From Methylotetracoccus oryzae (GTDB lineage Bacteria; Pseudomonadota; Gammaproteobacteria; Methylococcales; Methylococcaceae), in contig NZ_SRSH01000023.1 in the NCBI RefSeq assembly GCF_006175985.1, positions 1 to 64,000 on the forward strand: a DNA stretch of 64,000 bases, in the 5' to 3' direction. The position numbers and the translations under genes were made by a program. How positions within the stretch are numbered: position 1 is the first letter of the stretch; every line of letters begins with the position of its first letter. Shown here in pieces: positions 45,057 through 54,483 of this stretch. The notes under the pieces were generated by a model that worked only from the letters and a program-made list of their open reading frames with translations, ran no database searches and was not told where the DNA came from.

Positions 45057-45983
45057 TCAGTCGTGCGCTTCACCCCAGTCTTCCCAGTACGGCGTGGGCT
45101 GGAAGCGGGTGTGGAGAAAGTCCACGAAGGTCCGAACCTTCGCCGACAGGTGCTTGCGGTGCGGATACACGGCATGGATCTCGAGGGGCGCCGGAACATG
45201 ATGGGTCAGCACGGCCGTCAGGCGCCCCTTGCGTATATCCTGGCCGACCATATAAGTCGGCAGCAAAACCAGACCGAGTCCTTGAATGGCTGCCATTCGC
45301 AAGGCATCGGCCGCATTGCTCTCCATCGAGCCCGAAACCTTGACGACCGTCGGCTTGCCGCCGGTCGGCTCGATGAATTGCCATTGGTCCCGCGGCGCCA
45401 GCGTCGAATTGACCAGGCAGTTGTGCTTTTTGAGGTCCTCCGGGGTTTTTGGTGTACCCCGCCGTCGAAAGTAGTCCGGCGAACCGCAAACGATGCGCTG
45501 AGAAATCCCCAGCTTGCGGGCAATCAGACTGGAATCCCGCAGTTCGTCGAGGTGAATGGCGAGGTCGAAGCCTTCCTCGACCAAATCCACATAGCCGGCT
45601 TGAAGAATCAGCTCGACACCCACGTCGGGATACTGTTCGAGATAGGCGGCGATGGCCGGGCCCAGATGATAGGCGCCGAAGAACGGCGTCGCCGTGACCT
45701 TCAGCACCCCGCGCGGCTCGGTCTGCAGCCGTGTAACCGCTAGCTCGGTCTCTTCAATGTCATCCAGAATCTGCAGGCACCGTTCCAGGTAGACCACGCC
45801 CACCTCGGTCAAGCTGAGGTGTCGTGTCGTGCGGTTCAGCAGGCGAACACCGAGGCTGTTCTCGAGTTGCATGACGTGTTTCGTCGCCATCGCCCGCGAG
45901 AGACCAATCTCCTTGGCAGCTGCCGCAAACGAGCCCGCCTTGGCGACCCTCGTAAACACGATCATGCTAGTCAGTTTATCCAT
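45057..45983 (-). CDS. LysR-family transcriptional regulator
   Basis: 308 residues. A winged helix-turn-helix (1-60, FTRVAKAGSFAAAAKEIGLS and the following RAMATKHVMQLE) precedes the effector-binding domain. Sequence character (NRTTRHLSLTEVG, GVLKVTATPFFG) resembles the CrgA/AaeR/DmlR-like group. It is divergent from the small exported protein at 46103, and the AT-rich 119-bp gap between them is where it would bind. Effector unknown. Confidence 0.92.
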   Translation of the reverse strand: MDKLTSMIVFTRVAKAGSFAAAAKEIGLSRAMATKHVMQLENSLGVRLLNRTTRHLSLTEVGVVYLERCLQILDDIEETELAVTRLQTEPRGVLKVTATPFFGAYHLGPAIAAYLEQYPDVGVELILQAGYVDLVEEGFDLAIHLDELRDSSLIARKLGISQRIVCGSPDYFRRRGTPKTPEDLKKHNCLVNSTLAPRDQWQFIEPTGGKPTVVKVSGSMESNAADALRMAAIQGLGLVLLPTYMVGQDIRKGRLTAVLTHHVPAPLEIHAVYPHRKHLSAKVRTFVDFLHTRFQPTPYWEDWGEAHD

Positions 45984-46039
45984 TCGCGACCTTGTTCATC
46001 TGTCCGTTTATGGAAACAATCAGAAAATTTTATTCAACA

Positions 46040-46067
46040 TTGTCAACCAAAATACCCGAGCTATAGT
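46040..46067 (+). promoter_or_regulatory. Promoter of the exported SnoaL-like gene
   Basis: TTGTCA (46040-46045) and TATAGT (46062-46067) with a 16-bp spacer in an AT-rich divergent region shared with the LysR gene. CTATAG is directly repeated at 46061-46066 and 46068-46073. Confidence 0.5.
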
Positions 46068-46102
46068 CTATAGTAATTCAGTCTCAATTGACGAGTATCA
46101 AG

Positions 46103-46558
46103 ATGAAGCGATTACGGATTTCCTCCCTGCTCGCGGCCATGGCGGCCGCCGGCTCCGTCCACGCCGAAACCGCCCACAGCGTTGCCGAAATGAGCGCTGC
46201 ACGCTGGAACACCGCCCTTGCCCACCGCCAACTCGACGAGATTCTCGCGCTTTATACGGGTGACGCGATGCTGTTGCGGCCGGACGGCGAGGTCTCACGC
46301 AACCCCGCGCAGATCCGGGCGTTCTGGCAGAGTCTCATGCAGTCCGGGGAGTTCGCTGTCGACGTGGTCGGCGCGCACAGTGAGAAGGAGGACACCATCG
46401 TAGTGACCACGACCTTTTCGGAAATCAAGCGCATCGGTACCTCGACCCCAGGTATCCGCTACCAGTACGACGGCGTGCTTTACAACGTTCTCCAGCGACA
46501 ACCCGACGGCAGTTGGAAAGCCAGAATCCAGCGCTGGTCCGGCCCAACGAAAAGCTGA
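46103..46558 (+). CDS. Exported SnoaL/DUF4440-like protein
   Basis: 151 residues from ATG at 46103. The signal peptide is about residues 1-21 (LRISSLLAAMAAAGSVHA|ET). The mature part has the cone-shaped fold pattern of the SnoaL/NTF2-like group: AARWNTALAHRQLDEILALY, DAMLLRPDGEV, IRAFWQSLM and WKARIQRWS. These small proteins range from enzymes to ligand binders; no catalytic residues can be assigned. The divergent LysR is the likely regulator. Confidence 0.75.
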   Translation: MKRLRISSLLAAMAAAGSVHAETAHSVAEMSAARWNTALAHRQLDEILALYTGDAMLLRPDGEVSRNPAQIRAFWQSLMQSGEFAVDVVGAHSEKEDTIVVTTTFSEIKRIGTSTPGIRYQYDGVLYNVLQRQPDGSWKARIQRWSGPTKS

Positions 46559-46669
46559 CCGTCCCCGCTACTGCGGGCCCACCACGACGCCACACACCCC
46601 TTCGCCTGGGCACATCGGGCAACACACCCGCTCACAGCGGACGACTTCTCCGCGTCGCGCGAGCGATGG

Positions 46670-46687
46670 TAAAATCATGGCATGATT
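46670..46687 (+). promoter_or_regulatory. Perfect palindrome overlapping a -10-like element upstream of sodB
   Basis: AATCATG-G-CATGATT (46673-46687) is a perfect 7-1-7 palindrome overlapping TAAAAT (46670-46675). It lies 74-88 bp upstream of the sodB start. A candidate operator for an iron- or redox-responsive regulator; the regulator is not identifiable. Confidence 0.5.
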
Positions 46688-46760
46688 GTCGCATGAAGTT
46701 ACCGCCTTCTGCGGCGTCCTAAGCCTGTGAAACCTGATTTTCTACCTGGAGGAATGCCTT

Positions 46761-47345
46761 ATGACCTATACCCTGCCCGATCTGCCCTATTCCAAGGATG
46801 CTCTGGCGCCGCATATCTCTGCCGAGACACTGGAGTTCCACCACGGCAAACATCACCAGACCTACGTGACCAACCTGAACAATCTCGTTCCGGGCACCGA
46901 GTACGCCGGTCTGTCGCTCGAGGAAATCATTAAGAAGGCGCCAGCGGGTGGCATCTTTAACAATGCGGCGCAGATCTGGAACCACACGTTCTACTGGCAC
47001 AGCCTTGCCCCAAATGGTGGCGGCGCCCCGACCGGCGCGCTGGCCAGCGCCATTGACAGCGCCTTCGGCTCCTTCGAGAAATTCAAAGAGGAATTCACCA
47101 AGTGCGCCGTGACCACATTCGGCTCCGGATGGGCCTGGCTGGTAAAGAACGCGGATGGCAGTCTCGCGATCGTCAGCACCAGCAATGCCGGATGCCCTCT
47201 GACGGCCGGACAGACTCCGCTGCTGACCTGCGACGTCTGGGAGCACGCATATTACATCGACTACCGAAACGTCCGTCCCAAGTATGTCGAAGCCTTCTGG
47301 AGTCTCGTCAACTGGGAGTTCGCCGCAAAGAATTTCGCGGCCTGA
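46761..47345 (+). CDS. sodB: Iron superoxide dismutase
   Basis: 194 residues; GGAGGA lies a good distance upstream of ATG. Metal ligands are His27, His75, Asp158 and His162. The active-site glutamine before the second histidine ([14 protein letters not shown]) marks the Fe type rather than Mn, as does GSGWAWLV. Cytoplasmic. Transcribed alone, with a palindrome upstream. Confidence 0.96.
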   Translation: MTYTLPDLPYSKDALAPHISAETLEFHHGKHHQTYVTNLNNLVPGTEYAGLSLEEIIKKAPAGGIFNNAAQIWNHTFYWHSLAPNGGGAPTGALASAIDSAFGSFEKFKEEFTKCAVTTFGSGWAWLVKNADGSLAIVSTSNAGCPLTAGQTPLLTCDVWEHAYYIDYRNVRPKYVEAFWSLVNWEFAAKNFAA

Positions 47346-47477
47346 GCGACTCCCGACGCGCCTGATTACCGCATCGGCGCGGCATCGGCTATCATGCGGC
47401 GCGAGTGACCGCAAACCGAGAGACGCGGTTCCTCGCGCTGCTTTGTCAGGTGCCGATCTAGCGGAGTCCGTTCGAAC

Positions 47478-48173
47478 ATGCCGACCGTTCTCATCACTGG
47501 AGCCAATCGCGGGCTGGGTCTTGAATTCTGTCGTCAATACCTCGAGTCCGGCTGGAACGTGCTGGCCTGCTGCCGTTCTCCCACGGCAGCGATCGACTTG
47601 CAAGAACTTGACCCTGCGCAGGGCCAGTTATCGATCCATGCGCTCGACGTCAGCGACTTCAACGCGGTCGACGCACTAGCCGCCAGCCTCAGGGGCACGG
47701 CAATCGACATACTGCTCAACAACGCCGGCGTCTACGGTGACACGCGCGACCGGCCGTTCGGGCGTCTCGATTACGCCCGTTGGGCCGAAGTGCTCCGCAT
47801 CAACACCCTGGCCCCGGTCAAGCTCGCAGAAGCCTTGCTTCCCAACCTGAAAGCCGGGCAGCGCAAGCTGGTGATTGCGGTCAGCAGTCTGATGGGCAGC
47901 ATCGCCGACAATGGCAGCGGCGGATCTCCCCTTTACCGGTCCAGCAAGTCCGCCCTGAACGCTGCAATGAAAAGCCTCTCAATCGACCTGAAAGTGCCCG
48001 GCATCGGCGTATTGATACTCCACCCGGGATGGGTCAGGACCGATATGGGCGGAAGAGAAGCCCCCACCCTGCCGGCCGAGAGCGTCGCCGGAATGCGCCG
48101 CATCATCGACGGTTATACTCCGGCACAGTCCGGCCGGTTCCTGGATTTTCGCGGGAGAGAACTGCCATGGTAA
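47478..48173 (+). CDS. Short-chain dehydrogenase/reductase, C-factor-like
   Basis: 231 residues. Rossmann signature TGANRGLGLEF near the N-terminus, LLNNAGVYGD, catalytic Ser of VSSLMGS, and YRSSKSALN with the Tyr-x3-Lys. The size and the GLGLEF/YRSSKSALN forms match the CsgA-like (C-factor) SDR group. It reduces or oxidises a carbonyl or alcohol with NAD(P)H; substrate unknown. Its end overlaps the next gene by 7 bp, so they are co-translated. Confidence 0.88.
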   Translation: MPTVLITGANRGLGLEFCRQYLESGWNVLACCRSPTAAIDLQELDPAQGQLSIHALDVSDFNAVDALAASLRGTAIDILLNNAGVYGDTRDRPFGRLDYARWAEVLRINTLAPVKLAEALLPNLKAGQRKLVIAVSSLMGSIADNGSGGSPLYRSSKSALNAAMKSLSIDLKVPGIGVLILHPGWVRTDMGGREAPTLPAESVAGMRRIIDGYTPAQSGRFLDFRGRELPW

Positions 48174-48565
48174 CCCGGTCGTCACGTGCGGCATCGCTCC
48201 TCGCGGTCATGGTGCTGATGGGGCAACTGCTCTGGCACGGCGTAAGCGCCGCGGAACCGGCGCCACCACCCGCCGATTACGGACAACTCGTCGGTCGCAA
48301 GCTGGCTTCCGGATTCAGCAACATGGCGCTCGGCATCGCCGAGATCCCCAAGAACATGATTATCACGACCAACCAGACCAATGCGCTGTTCGGCGTGACG
48401 GGTGGCGCGATCAAGGGACTGCTGCATACACTGGGCCGCACGCTCTCCGGAATCGTCGACATCGTGACGTTCCCGGTGCCGACCCAGCCAATTACCCGGC
48501 CACCGCTGGTATGGCAGGACTTCCAGACGGAGACCCAATACGGGCCCGTCTTTCAACGTCCCTGA
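48167..48565 (+). CDS. Exosortase-associated TIGR04073-like exported protein
   Basis: 132 residues from ATG at 48167 with GGGAG upstream. The signal peptide is about residues 1-29 (LLAVMVLMGQLLWHGVSA|AE). The mature part has YGQLVGRKLASGFSNMALG, AEIPKNMI and a Pro-rich end (FPVPTQPITRPPLVW), which match my recollection of the TIGR04073 family found in genomes with PEP-CTERM/exosortase systems. It overlaps the SDR gene by 7 bp. Its exact function is unknown; no exosortase is in the window. Confidence 0.7.
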   Translation: MVTRSSRAASLLAVMVLMGQLLWHGVSAAEPAPPPADYGQLVGRKLASGFSNMALGIAEIPKNMIITTNQTNALFGVTGGAIKGLLHTLGRTLSGIVDIVTFPVPTQPITRPPLVWQDFQTETQYGPVFQRP

Positions 48566-48701
48566 ACCGGCCCTTCCGGTGACGGCCGGACGGGCGGGGG
48601 GCCCTACAACCCTGCGGAATACGGGTCAGCAGACTGACACATGAGGTCGCGGCGCCTGTCTCACACCCACCGGCTCAATCAGCCGAAAGGCCGGCACGGC
48701 C

Positions 48702-51017
48702 GTGGCTGAACACGACCGAAGGCCAACCCCGTCGGACACCCGCAGCAGGCCAGACCCCAACGTGAAGGCGTCTCCGTTGCCCGAGGCGGCGGTCACAGCG
48801 CCGCTGCCCCCGATACTGGAGGCCCTTCCGATCGCAATCCTTGCGATTGATGGATCGGGGCGCGTCGCTTTCGCGAATCACCGGGCCGCCGCCTCGTTGG
48901 GAACCCAGGCCTCGGAGCTGACCGGAGCGAAGCTGGACGCTCTCACTGCAATCCTCGGCGCGCCGGTACTGGCTGCGTATCGTCGCCTGGGGACGGAACC
49001 TCACGCTGTCGAACGGGCCGTCACTCAGCGATGGCCGGCGCAGGAGTCCCGCGGCTCAGCGGCGCGGCTCGACGTGACGATCAGACGGACTGCGGACGGC
49101 GGGGCGGTTATGACGCTCGAGCAGTCGCATGCGCGCGACGCGTGTCCAGCTGATGCGCTGTTGTTGACCCGGGCCTTCGAACAGAGCCCGTTCGCGATGC
49201 TGATCGTCGACCACGAGGGACGGGCCGTGCACGGGAATCCGGCCTTCTGTCACCTGGCCGGCGCAGAGCAAACCGAACTGCGTGGTCGCTGCCTGGACGA
49301 GGCGGCCCTCAAACTGGGAAGCGAGAGTTTCGTCTCAAAGCTGCAACAGGGAGGCGCAGCCGGCACCGCAAGCGGAAAGCAAATTCTGCAGGAAGTCATC
49401 GATGGAGCGACGGTCTCGCTGCTGGAGACGCTATCCCCACTGACCGACGAATCGGGCCAGATCACCCACTTCCTGATCGCGCGCCAGGAAGTCACCGAGC
49501 AGGAGATGACTAAAACCGCTCTCGCCCGCAGCGAACAGCGCTTCCGAAAAGTCACGGAACTGGCAGGGGAGTGGCTCTGGGAACAGGACAGCGAGGGGCG
49601 GTATACCTACTCGAGCGCAGCCCTGTTCACCATCCTGGGATACCGGCCAGAGGAAATCATTGGCAAGTCGTATCTCGAGATCCTTACCGAAGGCGACCGC
49701 CGGCACTGGACCAGCGCCCTCCCCGCCTCGCCGAACATTCCGCGGGCCTTTCGGCGCCTGGTCAACCGCTACCGCCACAAGGACGGGCGAGAAGTCTTTA
49801 CCGAATCCTCAGGGGAGCCCGTAATCGGGGAACGGGGCGAGATCCTGGCCTGGCGCGGGGTCGATCATGACATTACGACACGCAAACGCTTCGAGGATGC
49901 GCTGCGCGTTCGCGAGCGCGCTATCGAGGCCGCCAGCGTCGGCATCACCATCATCGATGCACTGACCGACGACCGGCCGATCATTTATGCGAATGCCACG
50001 CTGAGCGGCATGGTCGGGGTTCCGAAAGAACGTCTGCTGCGTTGCAGTCAAACCGTCCTGCTGGGGCCCGACGGCGACCCGGCAGCGTGGCGCGTGATCG
50101 ACGCCGGCCTCGCCGAAGCCGCGCCGGTTTCGCTGACCACCCGCGTGAAGCGCCAGGACGGCGCGTCATTCTGGGCCGACCTCCAGGTATCGCCCGTGCG
50201 CGATGGTGATGGCCGCGTCACCCATTTCATCTGGATCATCGCCGATGTAACCGAGCGCCAGCGCGCCGCCGAGACACGGCATGAACTGGAGATGGCACGC
50301 CATATACAGACCTCGCTGCTACCGAAGGCACGCCTGAAGAGCGACAAGCTCGAGGCTACCGGCATCTGCATCCCGGCCGGTGCGGTCGGCGGCGACTTCT
50401 ACGATTACTTTTCATCGAAGGAGGGCGTTAGCCTCGCGATCGCGGATGTCTCGGGACACAGTGTCGGTGCGGCGCTGATGATGTCCGAAACGCGCAGTGC
50501 GCTGCGGGCGGAGATCAGGACTGCGGGCGCCGATGGCGGTCAGTTCGGACCGGCCGGCATGCTGTCCGTTCTGAACGAACTGCTCTTCGACGATCTGAAC
50601 GGCGCCGACCTGTTCATCACGATGCTGTTCGTCGACTTCGACCCGATCACCCGCCGCTTGCGCTATGCGAATGCGGGACATTGCCCGGGCCTGGTCGCCA
50701 AGAACCACAGTCAGCGGTGCGTCACCCTGGATGCCGAGGGACTGGTCCTCGGCGTACGACCGCAAGTCCGCTTCGAGGAAAAGAGCCTGTTGCTGAAGGC
50801 GGGAGACGTCGTGCTGCTCTACACCGATGGCGTCATCGAGGCCATCGACCGGAACGGCGAGATGTATGGCGTCGAGCGGCTTTGCTCGCAACTGCTGAAG
50901 CATCGACTGGAACCACCCGACACCCTGATGCAGGCGCTGCTCGACGATGTCCGAGCATTCCGCGGAGAGGACCATCAGGCGGACGACACCAGCCTGCTGG
51001 TCTTGAAGGTCTACTGA
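48702..51017 (+). CDS. Multi-PAS PP2C/SpoIIE-type phosphatase (RsbU-like)
   Basis: 771 residues from GTG at 48702. Four PAS-like domains (about 38-150, 155-265, 275-400, 405-525) precede a short coiled linker and a PP2C phosphatase (about 550-771) with all metal motifs: VGGDFYDYF, IADVSGHSVG, YANAGHCPG, LYTDGVIEA and QADDTSLLVL. PAS4 has a LOV-like outline but no cysteine at the adduct position. It should dephosphorylate a STAS antagonist; an RsbW/STAS pair lies at 54484-55254. The stop overlaps the stop of the opposing dehydrogenase gene by 7 bp. Soluble and probably cytoplasmic; stimulus unknown. Confidence 0.9.
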   Translation: MAEHDRRPTPSDTRSRPDPNVKASPLPEAAVTAPLPPILEALPIAILAIDGSGRVAFANHRAAASLGTQASELTGAKLDALTAILGAPVLAAYRRLGTEPHAVERAVTQRWPAQESRGSAARLDVTIRRTADGGAVMTLEQSHARDACPADALLLTRAFEQSPFAMLIVDHEGRAVHGNPAFCHLAGAEQTELRGRCLDEAALKLGSESFVSKLQQGGAAGTASGKQILQEVIDGATVSLLETLSPLTDESGQITHFLIARQEVTEQEMTKTALARSEQRFRKVTELAGEWLWEQDSEGRYTYSSAALFTILGYRPEEIIGKSYLEILTEGDRRHWTSALPASPNIPRAFRRLVNRYRHKDGREVFTESSGEPVIGERGEILAWRGVDHDITTRKRFEDALRVRERAIEAASVGITIIDALTDDRPIIYANATLSGMVGVPKERLLRCSQTVLLGPDGDPAAWRVIDAGLAEAAPVSLTTRVKRQDGASFWADLQVSPVRDGDGRVTHFIWIIADVTERQRAAETRHELEMARHIQTSLLPKARLKSDKLEATGICIPAGAVGGDFYDYFSSKEGVSLAIADVSGHSVGAALMMSETRSALRAEIRTAGADGGQFGPAGMLSVLNELLFDDLNGADLFITMLFVDFDPITRRLRYANAGHCPGLVAKNHSQRCVTLDAEGLVLGVRPQVRFEEKSLLLKAGDVVLLYTDGVIEAIDRNGEMYGVERLCSQLLKHRLEPPDTLMQALLDDVRAFRGEDHQADDTSLLVLKVY

Positions 51018-54000
51018 GTGCCGAGTGCTCCCACCGCACCGCTGCAATCGTCCGCGGCCGCTTCGGCCTCGCTCAGCAGAATCATGAGCCACTCCACGAG
51101 CTGGTGGCTGGCGGCACCCGCAATCCGCTGCCTGAGGCGCGGCACCTTAGACAGTAATCCCTGATCGCGCAGCGTTTCGAGAAAGCGCTGCGGATCCGTC
51201 CCGCCGGCCACGACCGATGCGGTGGCGAGACGGCCGAAGGCTCCGAACAATCGCTCCTGCGCTGCGAACAGGGCCGCCACCTGGCCTTCCTCGAGCACTG
51301 AGCGTGACACGCTGCGCTGAATCTCGGGCCATCCCAGCCAGGCGGCCACGCGACGGTAACGCGACCAAGCCTCGCTCAGATCAATCGCGGTGTACCGGGC
51401 AATAGCCAACACATGGGGGAACTCGGCCGCGTACTCCAAGGGCACCAGGGCTTTTGTCAGTTCCGGATCCGCCTCCTCGTCGGCAGCCGTCACCGCGTCC
51501 GCCAGGGCCTTGCCACTATCGATGCGCGCTGCGTGAACGACTTCGCAAAAGGCCAGCCAGTCTCTACGCCAGAGCTCGACGGTCGCGGCGTCAGCCGCGT
51601 TCGGCGTAGAGCGCGCCAAACCCCAGCGGCACAACACCTGCAGCGCCTGCTCCACCCGCAGCAGCCATGCGATCTCACGCTCGGCCGGCAGCGCCGTCAT
51701 GGCCCGAATCGCGCGCTGCAAACCCGCGCCACCCAGAGCGCCGTCGAAAAGAACGTACAGCATCACCGCCCGACTCAAGACTCGCGGTGTCGGCTCGCCA
51801 GTCCAGGTCAGAAAGGTCGCCCCGGCACGATCGATGATCCGGTTGCACAGCTGGCTGGCGGTAATCTCCCGGGCGAGCGGATGTCGGCGCAACTCGGGGC
51901 CGAATCCGGCTCGGATCCGCTCGGGAAAATAGGCCCGCAGCTCCGCTTCGTAACAGTCGCAATCGAAAAATCCGAGGGCCTCCGTCAACGCCGTCTTGAG
52001 CGTCAGTTTCGCGGGCGCCAGCAACTGCGCCAGTTCCGGCCGCGTCAGGCCGCGCTGCGCCCGGGCCTGCACCTCGGTCCGGCTGGCAATTCCCGCACGC
52101 CGGCGATCCAGCAGTCCCGTTTCCTCGAACCGGGCGACCAATTCGAAGAACGGCTCGGGCCGGGCGCGACAACGCGCTTCGTCCAGGGACAACGCCAGGC
52201 TCTGATCGGCATTGTGGGCAATGACCGCCGCACACACTTCGTTCGCGACCGCAGACAGCAAGTCGTCGCGGCTGCCGCGCATCGGCGTCTCAATACCCGA
52301 CGCCGGGCCGAGCAAAATTTTCAGGTTGACCTCGTGATCGGACAGATCCACTCCGCCGGAGTTATCGATCGCATCCATGTTGATCCGACCGCCGCACAGC
52401 GCGTATTCGACCCGGCCTCGCTGCGTGAACGCCAGATTGGCGCCCTCGCCGACCACTTTTGCCCGCAGCGCGGCGGCGTCCACCCGCACGCTTTCGTTCG
52501 CACGGTCACCGATCTGCTCCGCGCTTTCGTCGCGGCTCTTGACGTAGGTCCCGATGCCGCCGAACCACAGCAAATCGACCGGGGCAGTCAGCAGCAGCCG
52601 CACCAGTTCCTCGCCATCCACCCCGCTTTCCCGGACGCCGAGCCACTCGCGGCAAACGGGCGACAGCGGAATCCACTTCGCGCCTCTTGGAAAGACGCCG
52701 CCGCCGTTGCCGATCACGGAGCGGTCGTAGTGGTCCCAGGTCGACCCCGGCAACTCGAACAGCCGCCGGCGCTCCCGAAAGGCGCTGGCCGCGTCACCGT
52801 TCGGGTCGAGAAACACGTGTGCGGCGGAAAACGCACCAAGAAGACGAATGTTTTCCGACAACAGCATGGCATTGCCGAACACATCGCCATCCATGCTGCC
52901 GACCCCGACGACCGTGATGGGCTCGCGCTCCAGATCACGACCCAACTCGCGGAAATGCCGCCGGAGGCACTCCCAGGCGCCGCGCGCAGTGATACCGAAA
53001 CGTTTGTGGTTGTAACCACGTGAACCCCCGCTCGCGAAGGCATCTCCCAGCCAGAAACCCGTTTCGGCGGCAACTTCGTTGGCCAGGTCGGAAAGACCCG
53101 AGGTTCCCTTGTCGGCCGCCACGACCAGGTAACTGTCGGTTCCTTCGTAGGCCAGCACCTGCGCCCCCCGCCGGGTCACCGGCCCGGGGGTCTGATCGGT
53201 CACATCGAGCAGGGCTTCGATGAAACGGCGGTAGATGCGGCGGCAGGCCGCATACCGGTCCTCCAGCCCCGCCGGCGGCTTGCGAATCACGAACCCGCCC
53301 TTCGCACCCTGCGGAACGATGAGCGCGTTCTTCAGCATCTGCGTCTGTTGCAGGTCGAGAATCTCCGCCCTGAGGTCCGTCGTCCGTTCCGACCAGCGGA
53401 TCCCTCCCCGCGCGACGCGGGCACCTCGCAGGTGTATGCCCTCTAAATCCACGGCATGCACGTAGGTCTCGTACGCCGGTCGCGGAGCGGGCATGTCGAT
53501 GACGCCGAGCGCGTCGATTTTCAGCGCCAGAGCCGCATCGGCACGTTCGCCCCGCTGATAGTGGTTGGTCCGGAGCGTGGCATCGATCATGTTGAACAAC
53601 GCCCGCAGCAGCCGATCGGCTTCGACATCCACCACGTCGACCAGAGCCTCCGACAGGGTCCGGCGCAGCGGCTCCAAACGGGTCTCCTCGCGGACCGACA
53701 GATCGGACATTCCGTCGACGGGGTCGAAACGGGCCGCGAAGTAATCGAACAGGATCCGCGCCACCTGCGGGTGCGCTAGCAGCGCCTGTTCGAGACGTCC
53801 TCCCGGGATGGGGCCGTGCAGCTGCGCATAGTAGTTCCGGTAAGCGCGGAGCACATCGGCATCCGCCGCCGCAAGATTGCCCGAGGCAATCAGTCCGTTC
53901 ATGGGGTCGTCGGGCAAGGCACCGCGGGCAACGCCTTCCAGCGCCTCGATCAGCTGCCGACGCCGCGCGAACAGCGCCGCCATATCGGCTTGTTGCGGCA

Positions 54001-54382
54001 CCACGCGAAACAACCTCACGAACCCGCAGTGCGACGGCAGGCGCAGCACGAACTGAATGTGGTCGTGGACGCGCAAGCCCAGATGAGCGAGCCAGGGAAG
54101 AAATTCATCGAGCGGACGCTCGGATGGCAGGGCGAAGCGTACCAGCAGAGAAACGCGGTCCGGGCTGATCCGCAGCGCGACGGCCAGGTCCGTCTCGCTC
54201 TTCATCGCCGAAAAATCACGGTAGTCCCGAACCGCTGCGCAAGGTTCGACCCACCGGCGATAATCCGGACTGATCGCGGCCAGGAACCCGGCCACGTCGT
54301 CAGACCGTTCGGCCCCGGCCGCACAGCGGCGCAGGGCCTTGGCGAACGAGACGTCCCAATTCGGTATTGCGACTGCCCTCAC
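51011..54382 (-). CDS. NAD-specific glutamate dehydrogenase, large type, short N-terminus
   Basis: 1123 residues from GTG at 54382, which has a strong GGAGG site. It oxidises glutamate to 2-oxoglutarate and ammonia with NAD. The catalytic region is recognisable: GGIRWSERTTDLRAEILDLQ, QTQMLKNALIVPQGAKGGF, VVGVGSMDGDVFGNAML and FLDPNGD. The classical 180-kDa members have about 1600 residues, with a long N-terminal part (ACT-like domains) that is mostly missing here; the length fits the 115-kDa class. Because a strong ribosome site precedes the start, the short form is probably natural. It lies between the parts of a partner-switch module. Confidence 0.88.
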   Translation of the reverse strand: MRAVAIPNWDVSFAKALRRCAAGAERSDDVAGFLAAISPDYRRWVEPCAAVRDYRDFSAMKSETDLAVALRISPDRVSLLVRFALPSERPLDEFLPWLAHLGLRVHDHIQFVLRLPSHCGFVRLFRVVPQQADMAALFARRRQLIEALEGVARGALPDDPMNGLIASGNLAAADADVLRAYRNYYAQLHGPIPGGRLEQALLAHPQVARILFDYFAARFDPVDGMSDLSVREETRLEPLRRTLSEALVDVVDVEADRLLRALFNMIDATLRTNHYQRGERADAALALKIDALGVIDMPAPRPAYETYVHAVDLEGIHLRGARVARGGIRWSERTTDLRAEILDLQQTQMLKNALIVPQGAKGGFVIRKPPAGLEDRYAACRRIYRRFIEALLDVTDQTPGPVTRRGAQVLAYEGTDSYLVVAADKGTSGLSDLANEVAAETGFWLGDAFASGGSRGYNHKRFGITARGAWECLRRHFRELGRDLEREPITVVGVGSMDGDVFGNAMLLSENIRLLGAFSAAHVFLDPNGDAASAFRERRRLFELPGSTWDHYDRSVIGNGGGVFPRGAKWIPLSPVCREWLGVRESGVDGEELVRLLLTAPVDLLWFGGIGTYVKSRDESAEQIGDRANESVRVDAAALRAKVVGEGANLAFTQRGRVEYALCGGRINMDAIDNSGGVDLSDHEVNLKILLGPASGIETPMRGSRDDLLSAVANEVCAAVIAHNADQSLALSLDEARCRARPEPFFELVARFEETGLLDRRRAGIASRTEVQARAQRGLTRPELAQLLAPAKLTLKTALTEALGFFDCDCYEAELRAYFPERIRAGFGPELRRHPLAREITASQLCNRIIDRAGATFLTWTGEPTPRVLSRAVMLYVLFDGALGGAGLQRAIRAMTALPAEREIAWLLRVEQALQVLCRWGLARSTPNAADAATVELWRRDWLAFCEVVHAARIDSGKALADAVTAADEEADPELTKALVPLEYAAEFPHVLAIARYTAIDLSEAWSRYRRVAAWLGWPEIQRSVSRSVLEEGQVAALFAAQERLFGAFGRLATASVVAGGTDPQRFLETLRDQGLLSKVPRLRQRIAGAASHQLVEWLMILLSEAEAAADDCSGAVGALGTQ

Positions 54383-54483
54383 CGTCCTCCCTCCTCACGC
54401 CTTCGCAGATGGTCGACAAGCGGCCCGTGGGCAGCAACGGCAGGCCGTCCCGGTATCCTCGCCCCCCGCCCTCCGTGCGGTAC

